A program made the translations under genes and the position numbers. Below the pieces are notes generated by a model. It was not told the origin of the DNA. It saw only the letters and a list, made by a program, of their open reading frames with translations, and searched no databases. From positions 2,978,676-3,042,675 of the forward strand of contig RPFO01000026.1 in assembly GCA_009746045.1 (NCBI GenBank): DNA of 64,000 nt, in the 5' to 3' direction. This document shows positions 50,321-61,243 of the stretch, piece by piece. The stretch comes from Mesostigma viride (taxonomy: Eukaryota; Streptophyta; Mesostigmatophyceae; Mesostigmatales; Mesostigmataceae). Position 1 is the first letter of the stretch; each line of letters starts with the position of its first letter.

Positions 50321-53220
50321 TACCTACTCTAGACAACACACGGAAGGGTCCTAAGAAGGCGGGCCTAAGTTTCACTTTCAGTTCAGCTTCGAACTTATGA
50401 GCGAAGCGGCCAACACGGGGGCCTTCTACTAAGACTAAATCTCCTATTTCTATCTCAGGTGCTCTTCTATCTAATGAGGCACGCAACCTAGCAAGGTATT
50501 TGGCCTGCGCCCTATGGTACCCTGCAATAGCGTTGTCGTGTGCATTCTTCATCTTATCTAATAACGCCTGCACACCTTCTACAGTATCCCGGGACACATC
50601 ATCCTTGTCCCTTAAAGGACTAGCTAAGAGAGAGGTAGGGGTAAGAGGTTGTCTACCAGTATCTAGGAAGAAGGGCGTATAACCATGCGCAGCCTGAGGG
50701 CAGTTGTTAAGGGAAAACTCTACCAAACATAGATAATCCTCCCAATCACTCCCAGAGCCATTCACATAGTGACGCAGAGCTTCTTCCACTACCCTATTCA
50801 AACGTTCTACTAAATGAGACGAGGAGGAGTGGTAGGCAGTACCGAAGGTGACCTTGGTACCGATAGCAGCGAAGAACTGCTGCCAAAAATCAGAAGTAAA
50901 TAACTTATCCTTATCACTAATAAACTGCCTACTCAAACCATGATATCTATATACGTTATTAAGGTATAGGCGTGCGCAATCGCGTGCGGTGAGTTCTAAG
51001 GGACACGGCACGAGATGACACATACGAGTAAAACGATCTACAAAAACAAGGATCTGGGCGTTACCTCTATCATTCTTCCTAAAAGGTCCTACAAAATCCA
51101 TCATAATGGAGTCCCACGGCATGATGGGATCAGGTAAGGTCCTAGGCTCTGCTATCTGTCCTACATTGTTGGGTTTCATCTCCTGGCAAGATTGACAGGT
51201 TCTAACATACTCATCTACATCCTTTAAAAGGGAAGGCCAGTAGTAAGAGCGGGCTACTAGGTCCCGTACCCGTTTACCACCCTGATGAGCAGCTAAGTCA
51301 TGCAACTCAAAGAGCAAGGAGGAGCGACAGATAGGAGGGACATACAGGCGCCATTGAGGGGGAGAATCTGCTATCTGCACATATAAAAATCCACCTACAA
51401 ATTTACAAGGGTGCTTGCCTAATTGTTGGGGATGGGCAGCAATGGCAGCTAATGCTTCCGGCTCAGTGGCCGTAAATCTACTAATAAGGCGTTCAAGATC
51501 AGAGGTAGGCATCGCTACAGAGGTATCCAGAACAGGTTTAAAGAGATCTCCTACCGCCTTGCCAAAGAGAAGGGGAGGTCCTAGAGGGACTATGTTTTCA
51601 TAAGACTTTCCTGACCTAGTCGCTATATGGCTAAGCGGTATAGAAATTTTATTTTTCCCCTCCCCCCCCACCGAGACCACAGGAAGGGCCTCACACGGGA
51701 GAGAGAGTCCTACGTGAGAAAGGAGATCAGGCATGCGAACAGCTGTATGAAAGAGGTAGGCATAGGATTCATCATCAGGTAGTTCACCATACGGGGTTAC
51801 ACCCATAGTAGTAGGAACTAGAGTAGTATTGAGAACATCAAGGTCCTCGAAAAAGGAGTAATCTGCACGACGGGAGAGTGCATCTGGTACTATGTTATCT
51901 ACACCCTTAACATACTGAAGTTTAAAAGGGGAAAACTGTGCTAAAAACTCCATCCAGCGCGCTTGACGAGGGGTAAGGTTGGGTTGTGAGAGAAGATGGG
52001 TAAGAGGACGGTGATCTGTCTGGATAACTAATCTATAAGGATCAATCTCACAGGGTTCATTCAGACAAACATCAAATTGAGCACCTTTAAGAAAGTGCTG
52101 CCACGCGTGGCAACAATACACCACAGCTAATAGTTCTTGCTGGTGTACGGGATAGTTACGCTCCGCAGGAAGCATTGTCCTAGAGATATACTCGATTGGC
52201 TGTAAGCCCTGACCCTGATCCTGGAGAAGGACGCCCCCTATAGCTACCTTGCTAGCATCTGTAGCTACAACAAAGGGTTTAGTAGTATCCGGTAGGATGA
52301 GTACGGGAGGGGAGAGGAGTAGGGATTTTAGACACTGAAAAGCCGACTGACATTCACTACTCCAAACAAAGGGGATATCCTTCTTTAATAGATGATTAAT
52401 AGGGGCTGCTATAGTTGCGAAACGCGGGATAAAACGCCTATAGTAAGAAGCAATTCCTAGAAAACTACGTACACCTTTAACGTCGGTAGGGGTAGGCCAT
52501 TCCTGAATTGACTTAGTCTTGTCCGGGTCGGTAGCAACCCCGGCATCTGACAGAACGTGCCCTAAAAATGGGACACTCCTACCAGAGCGAACTTTAGCAC
52601 GGCGCGCCCATAAAGAATTTTCAGCCATGATTTCTAATACTTTCTTTAAATCACGTAGGTGCGTTTCAAAATCAGGAGAATAAATAAGGATATCATCTAA
52701 GTAAGCTTGAGCACAAGAACGGTCATGCTCAGATAAAGAAACAGAGGAGAAGGAAGGATCCTTTAAATCAGAGGACACTTGAGGAAGGTGGGAATTTCCC
52801 ATAACAGGTCTAAGCACTTCATTCATTAACATTTGGAAAGAGGCAGGAGAGTTACAGAGTCCCATAGCCGCTACTCTAAACTGGTAATGCCCAAAAGGGG
52901 TAGCAAAGGCGGTTTTGTGGCAATCCTCAGGAGCTATACGTAGTTGCCAAAAACCATCCGCACAATCTAGTACTGTGAAACAGGTAGAACCTTTAACCTT
53001 ATTAAATATATCATCAATACGAGGTAGAGGGTATTTAGACTTCACAGTAATATCGTTTAACTTCCTATAATCAGTAACTAGGCGAAACTTGCCATTTGGC
53101 TTAGGAACTAACAGGACACCAGCGGAGTAGGGGGAGTTACTAGGCTCTATCAATCCTGCTTCTAATAGTGATACTAAAATCTGTTTTAGTTCCTTTAATT
53201 CGTAGGGCCCATTCTATACA
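50304..53220 (-). CDS. pol: chromovirus RT, RNase H and integrase
   Basis: ~970 codons open from just after a frameshift at ~53200. RT: VLLVPKPNGKFRLVTDYRKLN, FTVLDCADGFWQL (motif A), FRVAAMGLCNSPASFQ (motif B), AYLDDILIYS (motif C). Oddly, ~25 extra residues (SSDLKDPSFSSVSLSEH) sit between VLRPVMG and AYLDD. RNase H: PFVVATDASKVAIGGVL, YPVHQQELLAVVY, IQTDHRPLTHLL. Integrase: HHCC finger (HDLAAHQGGKRV...CQSCQ), WDSIMMDFVGPF (Asp), FISDKDKLFTS (Asp), HLVERLNRVVEE (Glu). All catalytic residues look present. Confidence 0.92.
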
Positions 53221-54097
53221 TCGGAGAGTGCGTAGGAACTGCACCGTCCTTGATAACTACACGGTGTAAAACAGAACGAGGAGGAGGATAAGAAGGAGTC
53301 TTTTCTTCAAATACTTTTGAGGAATCTATCACAGCCATGTATCTTACTATTTCATTTTCAGTAAATCCCACTCCTATTGTATCCACTGTATTTACATCTA
53401 TATCCACACTATTATTAGTGATAGGTATCTCTTGTACTTCTAACTGAAGGAACATACATAATAGGTATCCATATTCCTTTAGTTCAGATCGCAATTCGTC
53501 ATTGGACATTAATACTTCAGGTATAGGTCTCACAGGAGGATCAACAGGTGTAGGAGGAGTAATATCTACCAAGGATAAATTTTCTAATCTATAATGACGT
53601 TCTGGTACCCAGTAAGAGCTATCTGGAAACCAAATGACCATAGTATCATAATTAATAGTAATTTATTATCCTGGTGCCAATCTAATCCTAGTAATACATC
53701 AGCTGTAGTGATAGGGCCTATAGTGGCCGTCAGGTTGACCGTACGTCCTTGTATGACCAGGGGAAGGGACACCGTACCCGGGGAATGACTGGTGCGACCG
53801 TCAGCATAATGGACAGTGACAGTTTTTGTGTGAGGGGTAGGGACTAGTCCTAAACGCCTAACTAGGGCCTCGCTCACAAAGGAGCTAGCCGCACCGCTAT
53901 CCACTAACACAGAGACATTCAAGAGTTCATCAGCATGCAAGAAGGGGTCTACAACAGTATGAGGGACGGTTAAGCCACCATTCAAGAACATAAGAGGACG
54001 CACACGTAGTGGTAGGGATGATTCAGCTCCTACAGAGGTTATAAAAACAGGCAAGCAAAAATTATTATCTGGGGTACTATCTAAGGACCTGTCCAGG
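53195..54097 (-). pseudogene. chromovirus protease and linker to RT
   Basis: Retropepsin: VSVLVDSGAASSFVSEAL (DSG) and ADVLLGLDWHQ, in the same frame as gag. A frame change near 53640 leads into a linker (VITNNSVDID region, DGAVPTHSPMYRMGP), and a further one-base change before ELKELKQILVSLLEAGLIEP, the canonical N terminus of gypsy RT. Confidence 0.8.
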
Positions 54098-55844
54098 TTA
54101 CCCCCGGCTGACAGGCCTACTGTTCCCCCTCCCCCCCAAATCCATAGGAACTAACCCCGAAGAAGACCCTGGCGGAAAAGCCACTGCTGGAGGGTCACGA
54201 GGGATTGAAGAGGGTGCGGGAGCCTGATTATCATAGGGGAACCCTGGGGATCCTGTCTGCACAGCATTCAGCCTACTAGGGGTAGCTGAAGGAATGCGTC
54301 CTGAAGTGGGACGAATAGGAGCACGCTGAGGGGTACGAGGAGGGCGAGCGTCGGGATGAGGGGGAGCACCCGAAAGGAACTTGGGGCACTCACGTTTAAG
54401 ATGACCTACTTCCTTACAATGATAGCAGGTGATATGAGAGACATCCAGAGCTGAAAGGTCAGTCACACAATATCTAATTCTTCTACATAGGAGTTCTCCT
54501 CCTCAGGGGTAAGGCTAATATTATTAATACGGGAACGGGTAGGAAGAGAAGGCGTGGAGAAGAAATCTGCTACTCGTAAAAGATGCTGGCGCACATGCTT
54601 GAGGGGCAGGTCAGTAAAACGGTAGGCAGAGAACTGGCGCTTGACTTCACGCAATAAGGGTCTACTGAGGCCCTGAAGGAAGCGGGCACGTACTTCTGCG
54701 CCCGACAAATCCCTAATTCGTACCATCTGGGCATCAAACTCTTTCATATATTCTTTGAAGGATTTGGTACCCTGCTGCAAGGTACCAAAGGCTAATCTAT
54801 CCTGCCAATCTGCATCGGGAGGGACTAAATGGTTCTCTAAACGCTTGAACAATTCTGCTACAGAGTTTGGGTAGGCATGAGAGGCAAGAGACTCACACTG
54901 GATGAGGTTAGCAAGCTCAGGAGTAATGCAGGTAGTAAGATAATGAGGAACTAGTACAGCATCAGAGAGGCGCCACCTATTGTGGTTCTGCCAGGACTCT
55001 GTGTTCTGGGTGAGCAACATAATGAAGGTGAAAAACTGTTGAGGGGTAGACTTGACATCCAGCTTAGGAAGGTTGGCAAAGAGGGGAAGAGCAGGAGGCT
55101 TAGGGGGATTAGAAGAATCAGTTTTTCCCATAGGGCCACTATCTTCCACTGCTACATAAGCGGGATAGAAGGAAGGGATAGGAAAAGTCTTGGGTAGGGG
55201 TCTAGAGGGAGCCACCGTTTCAGGATGGTGCCCATAGGAGAAGGGAACAGTATATTGCTCACGAAGAGAGGAGTAGGCAAAATGATCATAATTCCTATCA
55301 TCTAGGGGCATGGTACTGAAATCATTATTAACTTCTAAATCAGCCACACGGGTAGGGACCTGGGCAGCCTCATAGGCCGTCTCAGGGTAGGACCAGGAAG
55401 CAGGTGGGTAAAAGGGAACTGCACTAGGGCGCCCAGAAGGGCCGACAGGGGCAGAGGTACGACCCGTGTTAATGGCAGGCATTGAAGGCACAGGGTGGGA
55501 AGGAGGCCTAGAAGCATTGTTAGTGAGTGAGGACCTGCTGGAGGGGTGAGCCAAGGTTGCAGAAGGGGCAGGGGCCTGGTTCACAGCAAAAGAAGGTTCA
55601 TCACTAAATCTGACTTGTGAAATACGTTGTTCATAGGTAGGTGGGGTAATTGAGGGACGACGGCGACCACCAGCAACAGGAGAAGGAGGTGAGGTACGCA
55701 GAATACCTTGAGGGGTAGATGGTGTACCGTTTCCAAGGAGTCCCGTCGGTTACCACGAGTATTGTTATTGTTATTATTATTAGTAGTAGTATTATTATTA
55801 TTATTGGTAGGTATAGGCGACATATCTCCACCCACTGGATCCAT
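54098..55844 (-). pseudogene. gag: chromovirus gag with zinc knuckle, frameshifted
   Basis: ATG 55844 (MDPVGGDMSPIPT) leads into an Asn/Thr run from an AAT/ACT repeat, where the frame is lost. The main frame runs from ~55745 to 54463: proline/serine-rich N part, then the capsid-like region PPKPPALPLFANLPKLDVKS, FFTFIMLLTQNTESW, FGTLQQGTKSFKEYMKEFDA (Gag 'SVxEYxxxF' motif), RFLQGLSRPLLREVK. The zinc knuckle CYHCKEVGHLKREC lies in the next frame (54466-54098), which ends near a C8 run at ~54130, after which the gag frame is regained. The two shifts compensate. Confidence 0.8.
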
Positions 55845-55935
55845 CTTTAATTACGTAAAGGAATAGGAATCTAGAAGAAAGCAACAAAGGAAAAAGGAAA
55901 AACCTTGAAGGTCTGAAGCAAGAACAAAATTAAAA

Positions 55936-56328
55936 TCAATCCTTTTTAACAACAGTAATGGATAGGGAACCAAACTCCAAAGTGAGAGGAGTATCTGAAG
56001 CAGATGCAGATGCAGCCCGTTTAGGGGGAGAAGAAGGAGGGGTAGCAAAGACTAGAGCTTCTACTGGAGGACGACCATGAGGAATAGGGCGTACATGCAG
56101 GCCTAAATCTGTTTGGCTATGATCTATAAGGAACTGCTGAGCTTCTTCGAAGGACATAAATTTCTTATACCTAATTACGTTGTATACACGATTCTGAACG
56201 ATCTTCCTAGCGTCGGACCAAGAAAGGAAAATGGAGGACCATTGAGGCGTAATCACTACGTAATATTTAGCTAGACTATTATCGCTAGAAGAATGGGAAG
56301 GAGCAGTAAAAGATCGCCGCTGGCTCAT
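55936..56328 (-). CDS. chromovirus first ORF: RNase H1-type hybrid-binding domain, 130 aa
   Basis: ATG 56328 to TGA 55936, intact, 91 bases before gag. Residues ~20-70 (KYYVVITPQWSSIFLSWSDA, RYKKFMSFEEAQQFLIDH) match the pattern of the caulimovirus/RNase H1 N-terminal domain (Cauli_VI): YYxVxxG...GIyxsWxeak..V....KkF.s.eeA..Fl. In RNase H1 it binds RNA-DNA hybrids; in caulimoviruses it is part of the inclusion-body/transactivator protein. The C-terminal half is disordered. A separate ORF with this domain before gag is unusual for a Ty3/gypsy element. Confidence 0.8.
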   Translation of the reverse strand: MSQRRSFTAPSHSSSDNSLAKYYVVITPQWSSIFLSWSDARKIVQNRVYNVIRYKKFMSFEEAQQFLIDHSQTDLGLHVRPIPHGRPPVEALVFATPPSSPPKRAASASASDTPLTLEFGSLSITVVKKD

Positions 56329-56853
56329 GGTAACGCACCTGGTAGGTCTTGAGCAGTCAAATGAGGAGAACGAGGAGAAGGCGACTTATCTCGGGTGTCT
56401 GAAACCGAACCAGATTGACGACGCACGCAGGGACGAGGTTTCCAGCGCCAGGTGGTCGTAAGTATCCGGTTTCAAGAATTCTGCGTCCGGCGATGGGTCG
56501 TCTAAATACAAAGCAGGCAAGATGCAGAAAAAGTGTAATCTACGAGACGCTAGCCGTCTCTCTATCGTCGAACCAAAACCATCACCTGTCTACGGCAGTA
56601 AACAACATTTCTAAGGAAAACAAACGAGGAAAAGGAGCTATCTATAAAAGGATTTTCCGCTTCGAGCAGGTCTATCTTCTAGGCAGGGCGTGTCCTGAAT
56701 CAGGCAGCACTACCCCCCAGCTCGCAGGCGACCCGCCCATTACCTGTCAAGTAGGTGTCGTCTTCTTTTCCCAGCCGCGGAAGGGTTGATTCAATGACGT
56801 ATGTTGCAAAGGATCGTCGTCTCGCTCTCTATCTAAACTACCTCCGAGTCCAT
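56329..56853 (-). other. chromovirus leader and primer-binding site
   Basis: 525 bp from the 5' LTR to the first ORF. A candidate primer-binding site starts one base after the LTR (TGGACTCGGAGGTAGTTT, minus strand, 56852-56835), TGG being expected for pairing with a tRNA CCA end; the tRNA is not identified. Confidence 0.55.
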
Positions 56854-57422
56854 TGTTACGCCGCAAGCCTCGGCCGCCACCTCTACCTCTACCTGTCCTG
56901 ATACTACCTAGACTAGTAAGGCCTCTATTTAAACCCCTAGCGAAAGACGAACGAGACGAACCAGATCTCAATGCATTTACATATGTGCTACTGTAATATG
57001 CCATAGGCCATTTAACCAAACCCGTTTACTCCAGGAAAAGAGGAAGGAAACACAACTAAACTGCCGTGACCCAAGCTAATATGTGTTAATTCATTTAACA
57101 CACGCCGAGTGACCACACAAGGAGTGGAACGTGCATAAATGGTCACCAACGGTCCAACAGGCTCGGGCCGACCTGGCCCTCGCCTGCAGAAACACAGAAA
57201 CACAGGCAGGTGCACAGATGCACGCCGGTCCACTACATTCTACCGAAGGATAAGGACCACTAATAAAGTACGCGGCGCGGCGCCCAAAGGCACCCAATAT
57301 ACCACAGTACTGTTACGAGGACAATCATGTCCCAGCTAGAACTACACGTAAACCTAGGAACAGCCGAGGCCAAGGACCTAATTTACGTCCGTAACTACAA
57401 CGAATTGTTACGCGACGTAACA
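56854..57422 (-). repeat. chromovirus 5' LTR
   Basis: 569 bp, TG...CA; counterpart of 46650-47221. Confidence 0.93.
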
Positions 57423-59689
57423 GCTTGGCAGCCTTCCCCACCTTGGCCGATTTCTTGGAAGCAACGTGCTCCGCAGCCTTCCCACCCTTGGCGGATTTCT
57501 TGGTAGCAACGTGCTACTCCTCCTCCTCCTCCTCCTCCTCCTCCCCCTCCTCCTCCTCAGCATCGTCGTCGTCCTCCTCCTCCTCGATCCTCCTCAGCAT
57601 CGTCGTCCGAATCAGCCACTGCCACAAGTTGCTTACGAAGCTGCTTCTTCGGTACCTGAGAAATGGGCTGAGTCGGCGGGGGAACCCGAAGTGGCTTCGT
57701 CGGTACCTGAGAAATGGGCAGAGGCGCCGGGGTGGGCAGAGTCGGCGGGGGAACCCGAAGCTGCTTCTTCGGAACCTGAAAAACGGGCTGCGGCGCGGCA
57801 GGCTTGGAAGGCCCACCTCCATCATCCTCAGCAAGTGACACGACTGCCCGTCGAGTCACTTGAGAAGCGGGCTTCTTCGCCGCAGGCGGATCCGCATCAC
57901 CTTCAGGCCCCGTCATCTGTTCGGCCTGCTGCGTTCTCACCTCGACGGGGGTCTCTCCGCGAGTAGACCCTCCTGCCGGACCTCCATCCCCTCCATCCCC
58001 TCCCTCCAACAACTGTTGGTCATCCCTCTCCACCACGGCCGACGAAGGACCCCCAGCTTCGTGGGAAGCTTTTCGCTTCTTCGCCCTTCCGAGCCTAGGC
58101 CCCCCATCACCTTCCCCCCGTTCAAGCCGCTCCCACAATTCACTCCCAGTCCCGATCCTTTCCACTATCTCTAGAAACCCCTTAATCGCCGGCTCGGTAC
58201 CAAACACGATCACCATCGGTTCGAACCTGGAGAAAAACTCTTGGGCGCAAGCCTTCAGCACATGATCGTAGATCCCGCCCGGTTCGGGAATGTACGATTC
58301 TGGCGGGCAAGGACCGTACGACCACCACCCTCTCTGAAAGTTACTCCACTTATCACCCCACATGTTCGCCAAGTTCAGCAGGCTCAGGCACGGAAGGGAC
58401 CTGCCCAAGGGAAAGGGGCGGGCTGAAGCTGAGGCAACCTCGCCTGCCACCTGCTTGACGAGCGACTCGTCATCATCATCACCGAGGAGGACCTGACAGC
58501 AAAACCAGACCCGGCGACGGCCCCAGTCCAGACTACGCCACTCATACACAACGTCCCACTCCTCCTTCCCCTTCGCCTCCTCCTCCTTCTTCGCCTCTTC
58601 CTCCTTCTTCGCCTCCGTCTCCTTCCCCTTCCCCTTCCCCTTCTCCAGCCCCTTCACCGGCCCCTTCATCGCCGCCTTCTTCACCCCCCCTTCGAGTAAT
58701 CCAACTCTTTTACTGTACTTCATTAACGCTTCCGGAGCCAAAAGTGCCAAACCCACCGTCTTGTCCTCGCTCTCTTTTAGCAGAATCTCCTGAAAGTCGA
58801 TCTTGCCACTCATGAGATCCTTTCTCGGAATCCTCAGATGTGCGGCGTGTTTTTTGGCTTTAAGAAGGTAGGCGATGTTCCTCGTTACGATGACGGCCAC
58901 ATCCCAAAATTGCCGGTATCTGGCCACAATCTCCTGCCTGCCGACCGGCCGAGGGAGAGGATGGAGATTGAAGACGAGTTCGAAAATATGAGACGCCACA
59001 AACTCCTTGCCCTTTGCGTCCTTGCATTGCGCTTCCAGCGTCACATCCTCCTTGAATCTGGCGCAAATGGTCAGCCGCAGGCACTCCAGCACATCCTTGG
59101 CGAACTCCACCAACTTGGTGAGCTTTTCCGGTCCAACCTGGCAGCTCATGATGCAATCGATCACGGCGTCCATCATAGGAAGGCTGGCCAAGTTCCTGAA
59201 AGCGGTCCAAGAGACCTTCTGGCCTTTCTTCTCCCCCTCTGCATTCGCGAATTTGCACCTTTGCATCATCACCTCCTCAGGCGCGGGTTTCGTTGAGGCA
59301 GGATCATCAGTCTGCTCCTGTGTCAGACGGAGAAACGTGTTGGCCAGCTTGCGACTGTAAGCGGAATGCACTGAAGCAATGCTGTGGGCCGGTTTTTTCT
59401 TTCCTTCTGCTTCCTCCTCGTGTGCATCCACCCCTGCCGGCTCCACATTCCCTTCCCTTCCCCCCGCTTGCCGCATAGCCGGGAGGATGTACGTGAGCAG
59501 ATTGGTATAGTGGCCATCCGCAATATAGTGGCCCTTCCCACGCGTGACTTTGCCGTATAGATATAGCTTGTTGTAGTTCCACACGTCAAACAACGCCTGG
59601 CCCAGTGTACGATCCGCCACGGCTAAGTCCTCCGAATTCGCCCCCTTGGCGATGTCGAACAGCTTCTCCAGCTTGCCGGTCAGCACCGC
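57423..59689 (-). pseudogene. long minus-strand gene: second large exon
   Basis: Begins after the intron at 59944-59690 in phase 0 (AVLTGKLEKLFDIAKGA) and is open to ~57557. Blocks: GKGHYIADGHYTNLLTYILP, FRNLASLPMMDAVIDCIMS, HPLPRPVGRQEIVARYRQFW, a lysine/glutamate-rich linker (EAKKEEEAKKEEEAKGKEEW), GWWSYGPCPPESYIPEPGG, then a proline/lysine-rich tail with repeats of VPKKQLRVPPPT and acidic SDDDAEED. A local duplication in the GAG-rich tract shifts the frame at ~57590 and a TAG lies at 57514; beyond it HVATKKSAK and HVASKKSAK lead in frame into 46649. No family recognised; perhaps a nuclear protein from its charged repeats (inference). Confidence 0.6.
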
Positions 59690-59944
59690 CTGCGACATCA
59701 ATTAACATCGAGCGAGCAACGACAAAACTCAGCCATAAAAGGCGAGGGGTATAGCTGCGGATAGACCCTAACAAAATTCGAAAAAAAAACGGCCGACAAT
59801 ACGCAACAAAAATTCCAACAAAAAAAAGGAGAGGGTCTAGCTGCAGCGAGACCCTCGCAAAAAACTTGAAGCGCACACAACAAATCACCACGAAAACTCC
59901 GAGGGTCTACCCGCAGCTAGACCCTGCCAAAATAGATAGCTTAC
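59690..59944 (-). other. 255-nt intron with three hairpins
   Basis: Donor GAT|GTAAGC at 59944 and acceptor TGTCGCAG at 59690 both leave phase 0, joining KPKED to AVLTG. Inside, three similar stem-loops GGGTCTA-(8 nt)-TAGACCC lie at 59903-59924, 59833-59854 and 59747-59768, the outer two with small mismatches. Confidence 0.75.
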
Positions 59945-61112
59945 ATCTTCTTTAGGCTTAGGTAGATTTCGCTGCTCACTCCACGACGGGAGGAGGTCGC
60001 CACCCTTCAGAAGAATGACATTCGTACCCATGTAACCACCACGGAATTTCCGCAACAGGTCCTGGAATGCGTGCTCCGCCTCCTTAGGAGTGTTTGCGAA
60101 ATTGGACTCCGCCCCACCCTCGCACATCAGTGCCCGAACCTCTCCCCACCCGCCATCCTGGCCCCTGAGAAACGACTTCAACCCCTTGAAGTAGTGGTTC
60201 CCATCCACCACCGCGTACCGGAGAACCAGATACGGTATCGGTACCCGTTCCTCAAAAAATTTCGGATCGTAGTGCTTCATCGCAGTATTGCACAGCAGGT
60301 TGAAAACATCCCGAGTGCTGTGGATGTCCTGAGGTAAAACTGCTTCCACGTCGTCCACCTTGGCGTAGGTACGCCACTCAAGTCCTCTCGCGAGGAAAGA
60401 GGTGGTGGACTCCGTGTTAAGCCACACGTCGACTTCAGTATCCGAAAGGGGCCGGAAGTACCTGGAGCCCACATCCTCCGCGTCAATCTTGGCGCCGTGG
60501 TGAATCCTCAGCCACTTGACGAAATCCGGCATGCACAAGATTTGCTTCTCGAACAGGTCAGGTTGAGATTCGGCAAGCGCCTGGAAAGGGAACTGCCAGA
60601 CCGGGACAACAACCTTGAAGTGCACGCTGTTGTCCCGCGCATTTAGGAGAATGCGGCCGTTCTCCTTAATGGTTTCAAGGTTCAAACGCCGCTGCCTCAA
60701 AGCATCTGGCAAAATAAGCGCGTTGACCGTCTGGATCCGCATACTGAAACATCCGGTCTGCTTAAAATCGGCCGGCCGAATCCAACGCGTTTCCCTGAGA
60801 GAATTGGCCTTCCGGATGTTCTGGTCCCTGACCTCCTTGTTCGAGTCGACCTTTTTCGAAGGCTTCCAGCTTTCAATGATAGGGTCGGTGTCCGGGTTCC
60901 CACTGCTCGTGAGCACCCCCTCCTTAAAAAGCTTGTTGAGTGACCGGAGCAGCTCAAGAAAGGGGGAGAACTCGGGCCAGTTTGGCAGGTCATCGACGTC
61001 CGCCATCCGCCTACTCGAGCAGTACTTGAGCATATCCTTCACCAGCGCGAACACGGCGTCATGACCAGGTAACTTCTTCTCCACCGTGGCGTCTTCGTCC
61101 CCCCCGTCATCC
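59945..61112 (-). CDS. long minus-strand gene: first large exon
   Basis: Open frame entered after a likely acceptor TTTTACTTCAG at 61113, reading DDGGDEDATVEKKLPGHDAV, then FALVKDMLKYCSSRRMADVD, WIRPADFKQTGCFSMRIQTV, RQRRLNLETIKENGRILLNA, MPDFVKWLRIHHGAKIDAED, GLEWRTYAKVDDVEAVLPQD and GGYMGTNVILLKGGDLLPSW, and leaving at donor GTAAGC. About 389 residues, mixed composition, clearly coding. No family recognised. An upstream micro-exon ATGTCA before GTAAGG at 61233-61228 would be in phase, but is only a guess. Confidence 0.7.
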
Positions 61113-61243
61113 TGAAGTAAAAAATCGAAAAGGACCGCAGGATTCGCCGGCTCAAGTCAGTAATATTTAGGCCGACCACGACATCCTGTTCAGGGACGAA
61201 CAAAGTTCTGTTGGAATAATACCTTACTGACATTAATAATTCA
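61113..61243. other. intron or 5' region of the long minus-strand gene
   Basis: Contains a possible start exon (ATG at 61233) with GTAAGG donor and a TTACTGAC branch-like site; borders directly on the satellite. Confidence 0.35.

Larger units (their letters stand above)
46650..57422 (-). mobile_element. 10.8-kb chromovirus (Ty3/gypsy) with accessory ORFs
   Basis: LTRs at 46650-47221 (572 bp) and 56854-57422 (569 bp) begin TGTTACG and end CGTAACA; they differ by a 3-bp indel and about one substitution. Perfect TSD GCTTG (46645-46649, 57423-57427). In transcription order: leader, RNase H1-type binding-domain ORF, gag, zinc knuckle, protease, RT, RNase H, integrase, chromodomain, 772-aa ORF. 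The gene order and chromodomain define a chromovirus. Several frameshifts break gag-pol in spite of the young LTRs. Confidence 0.93.
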
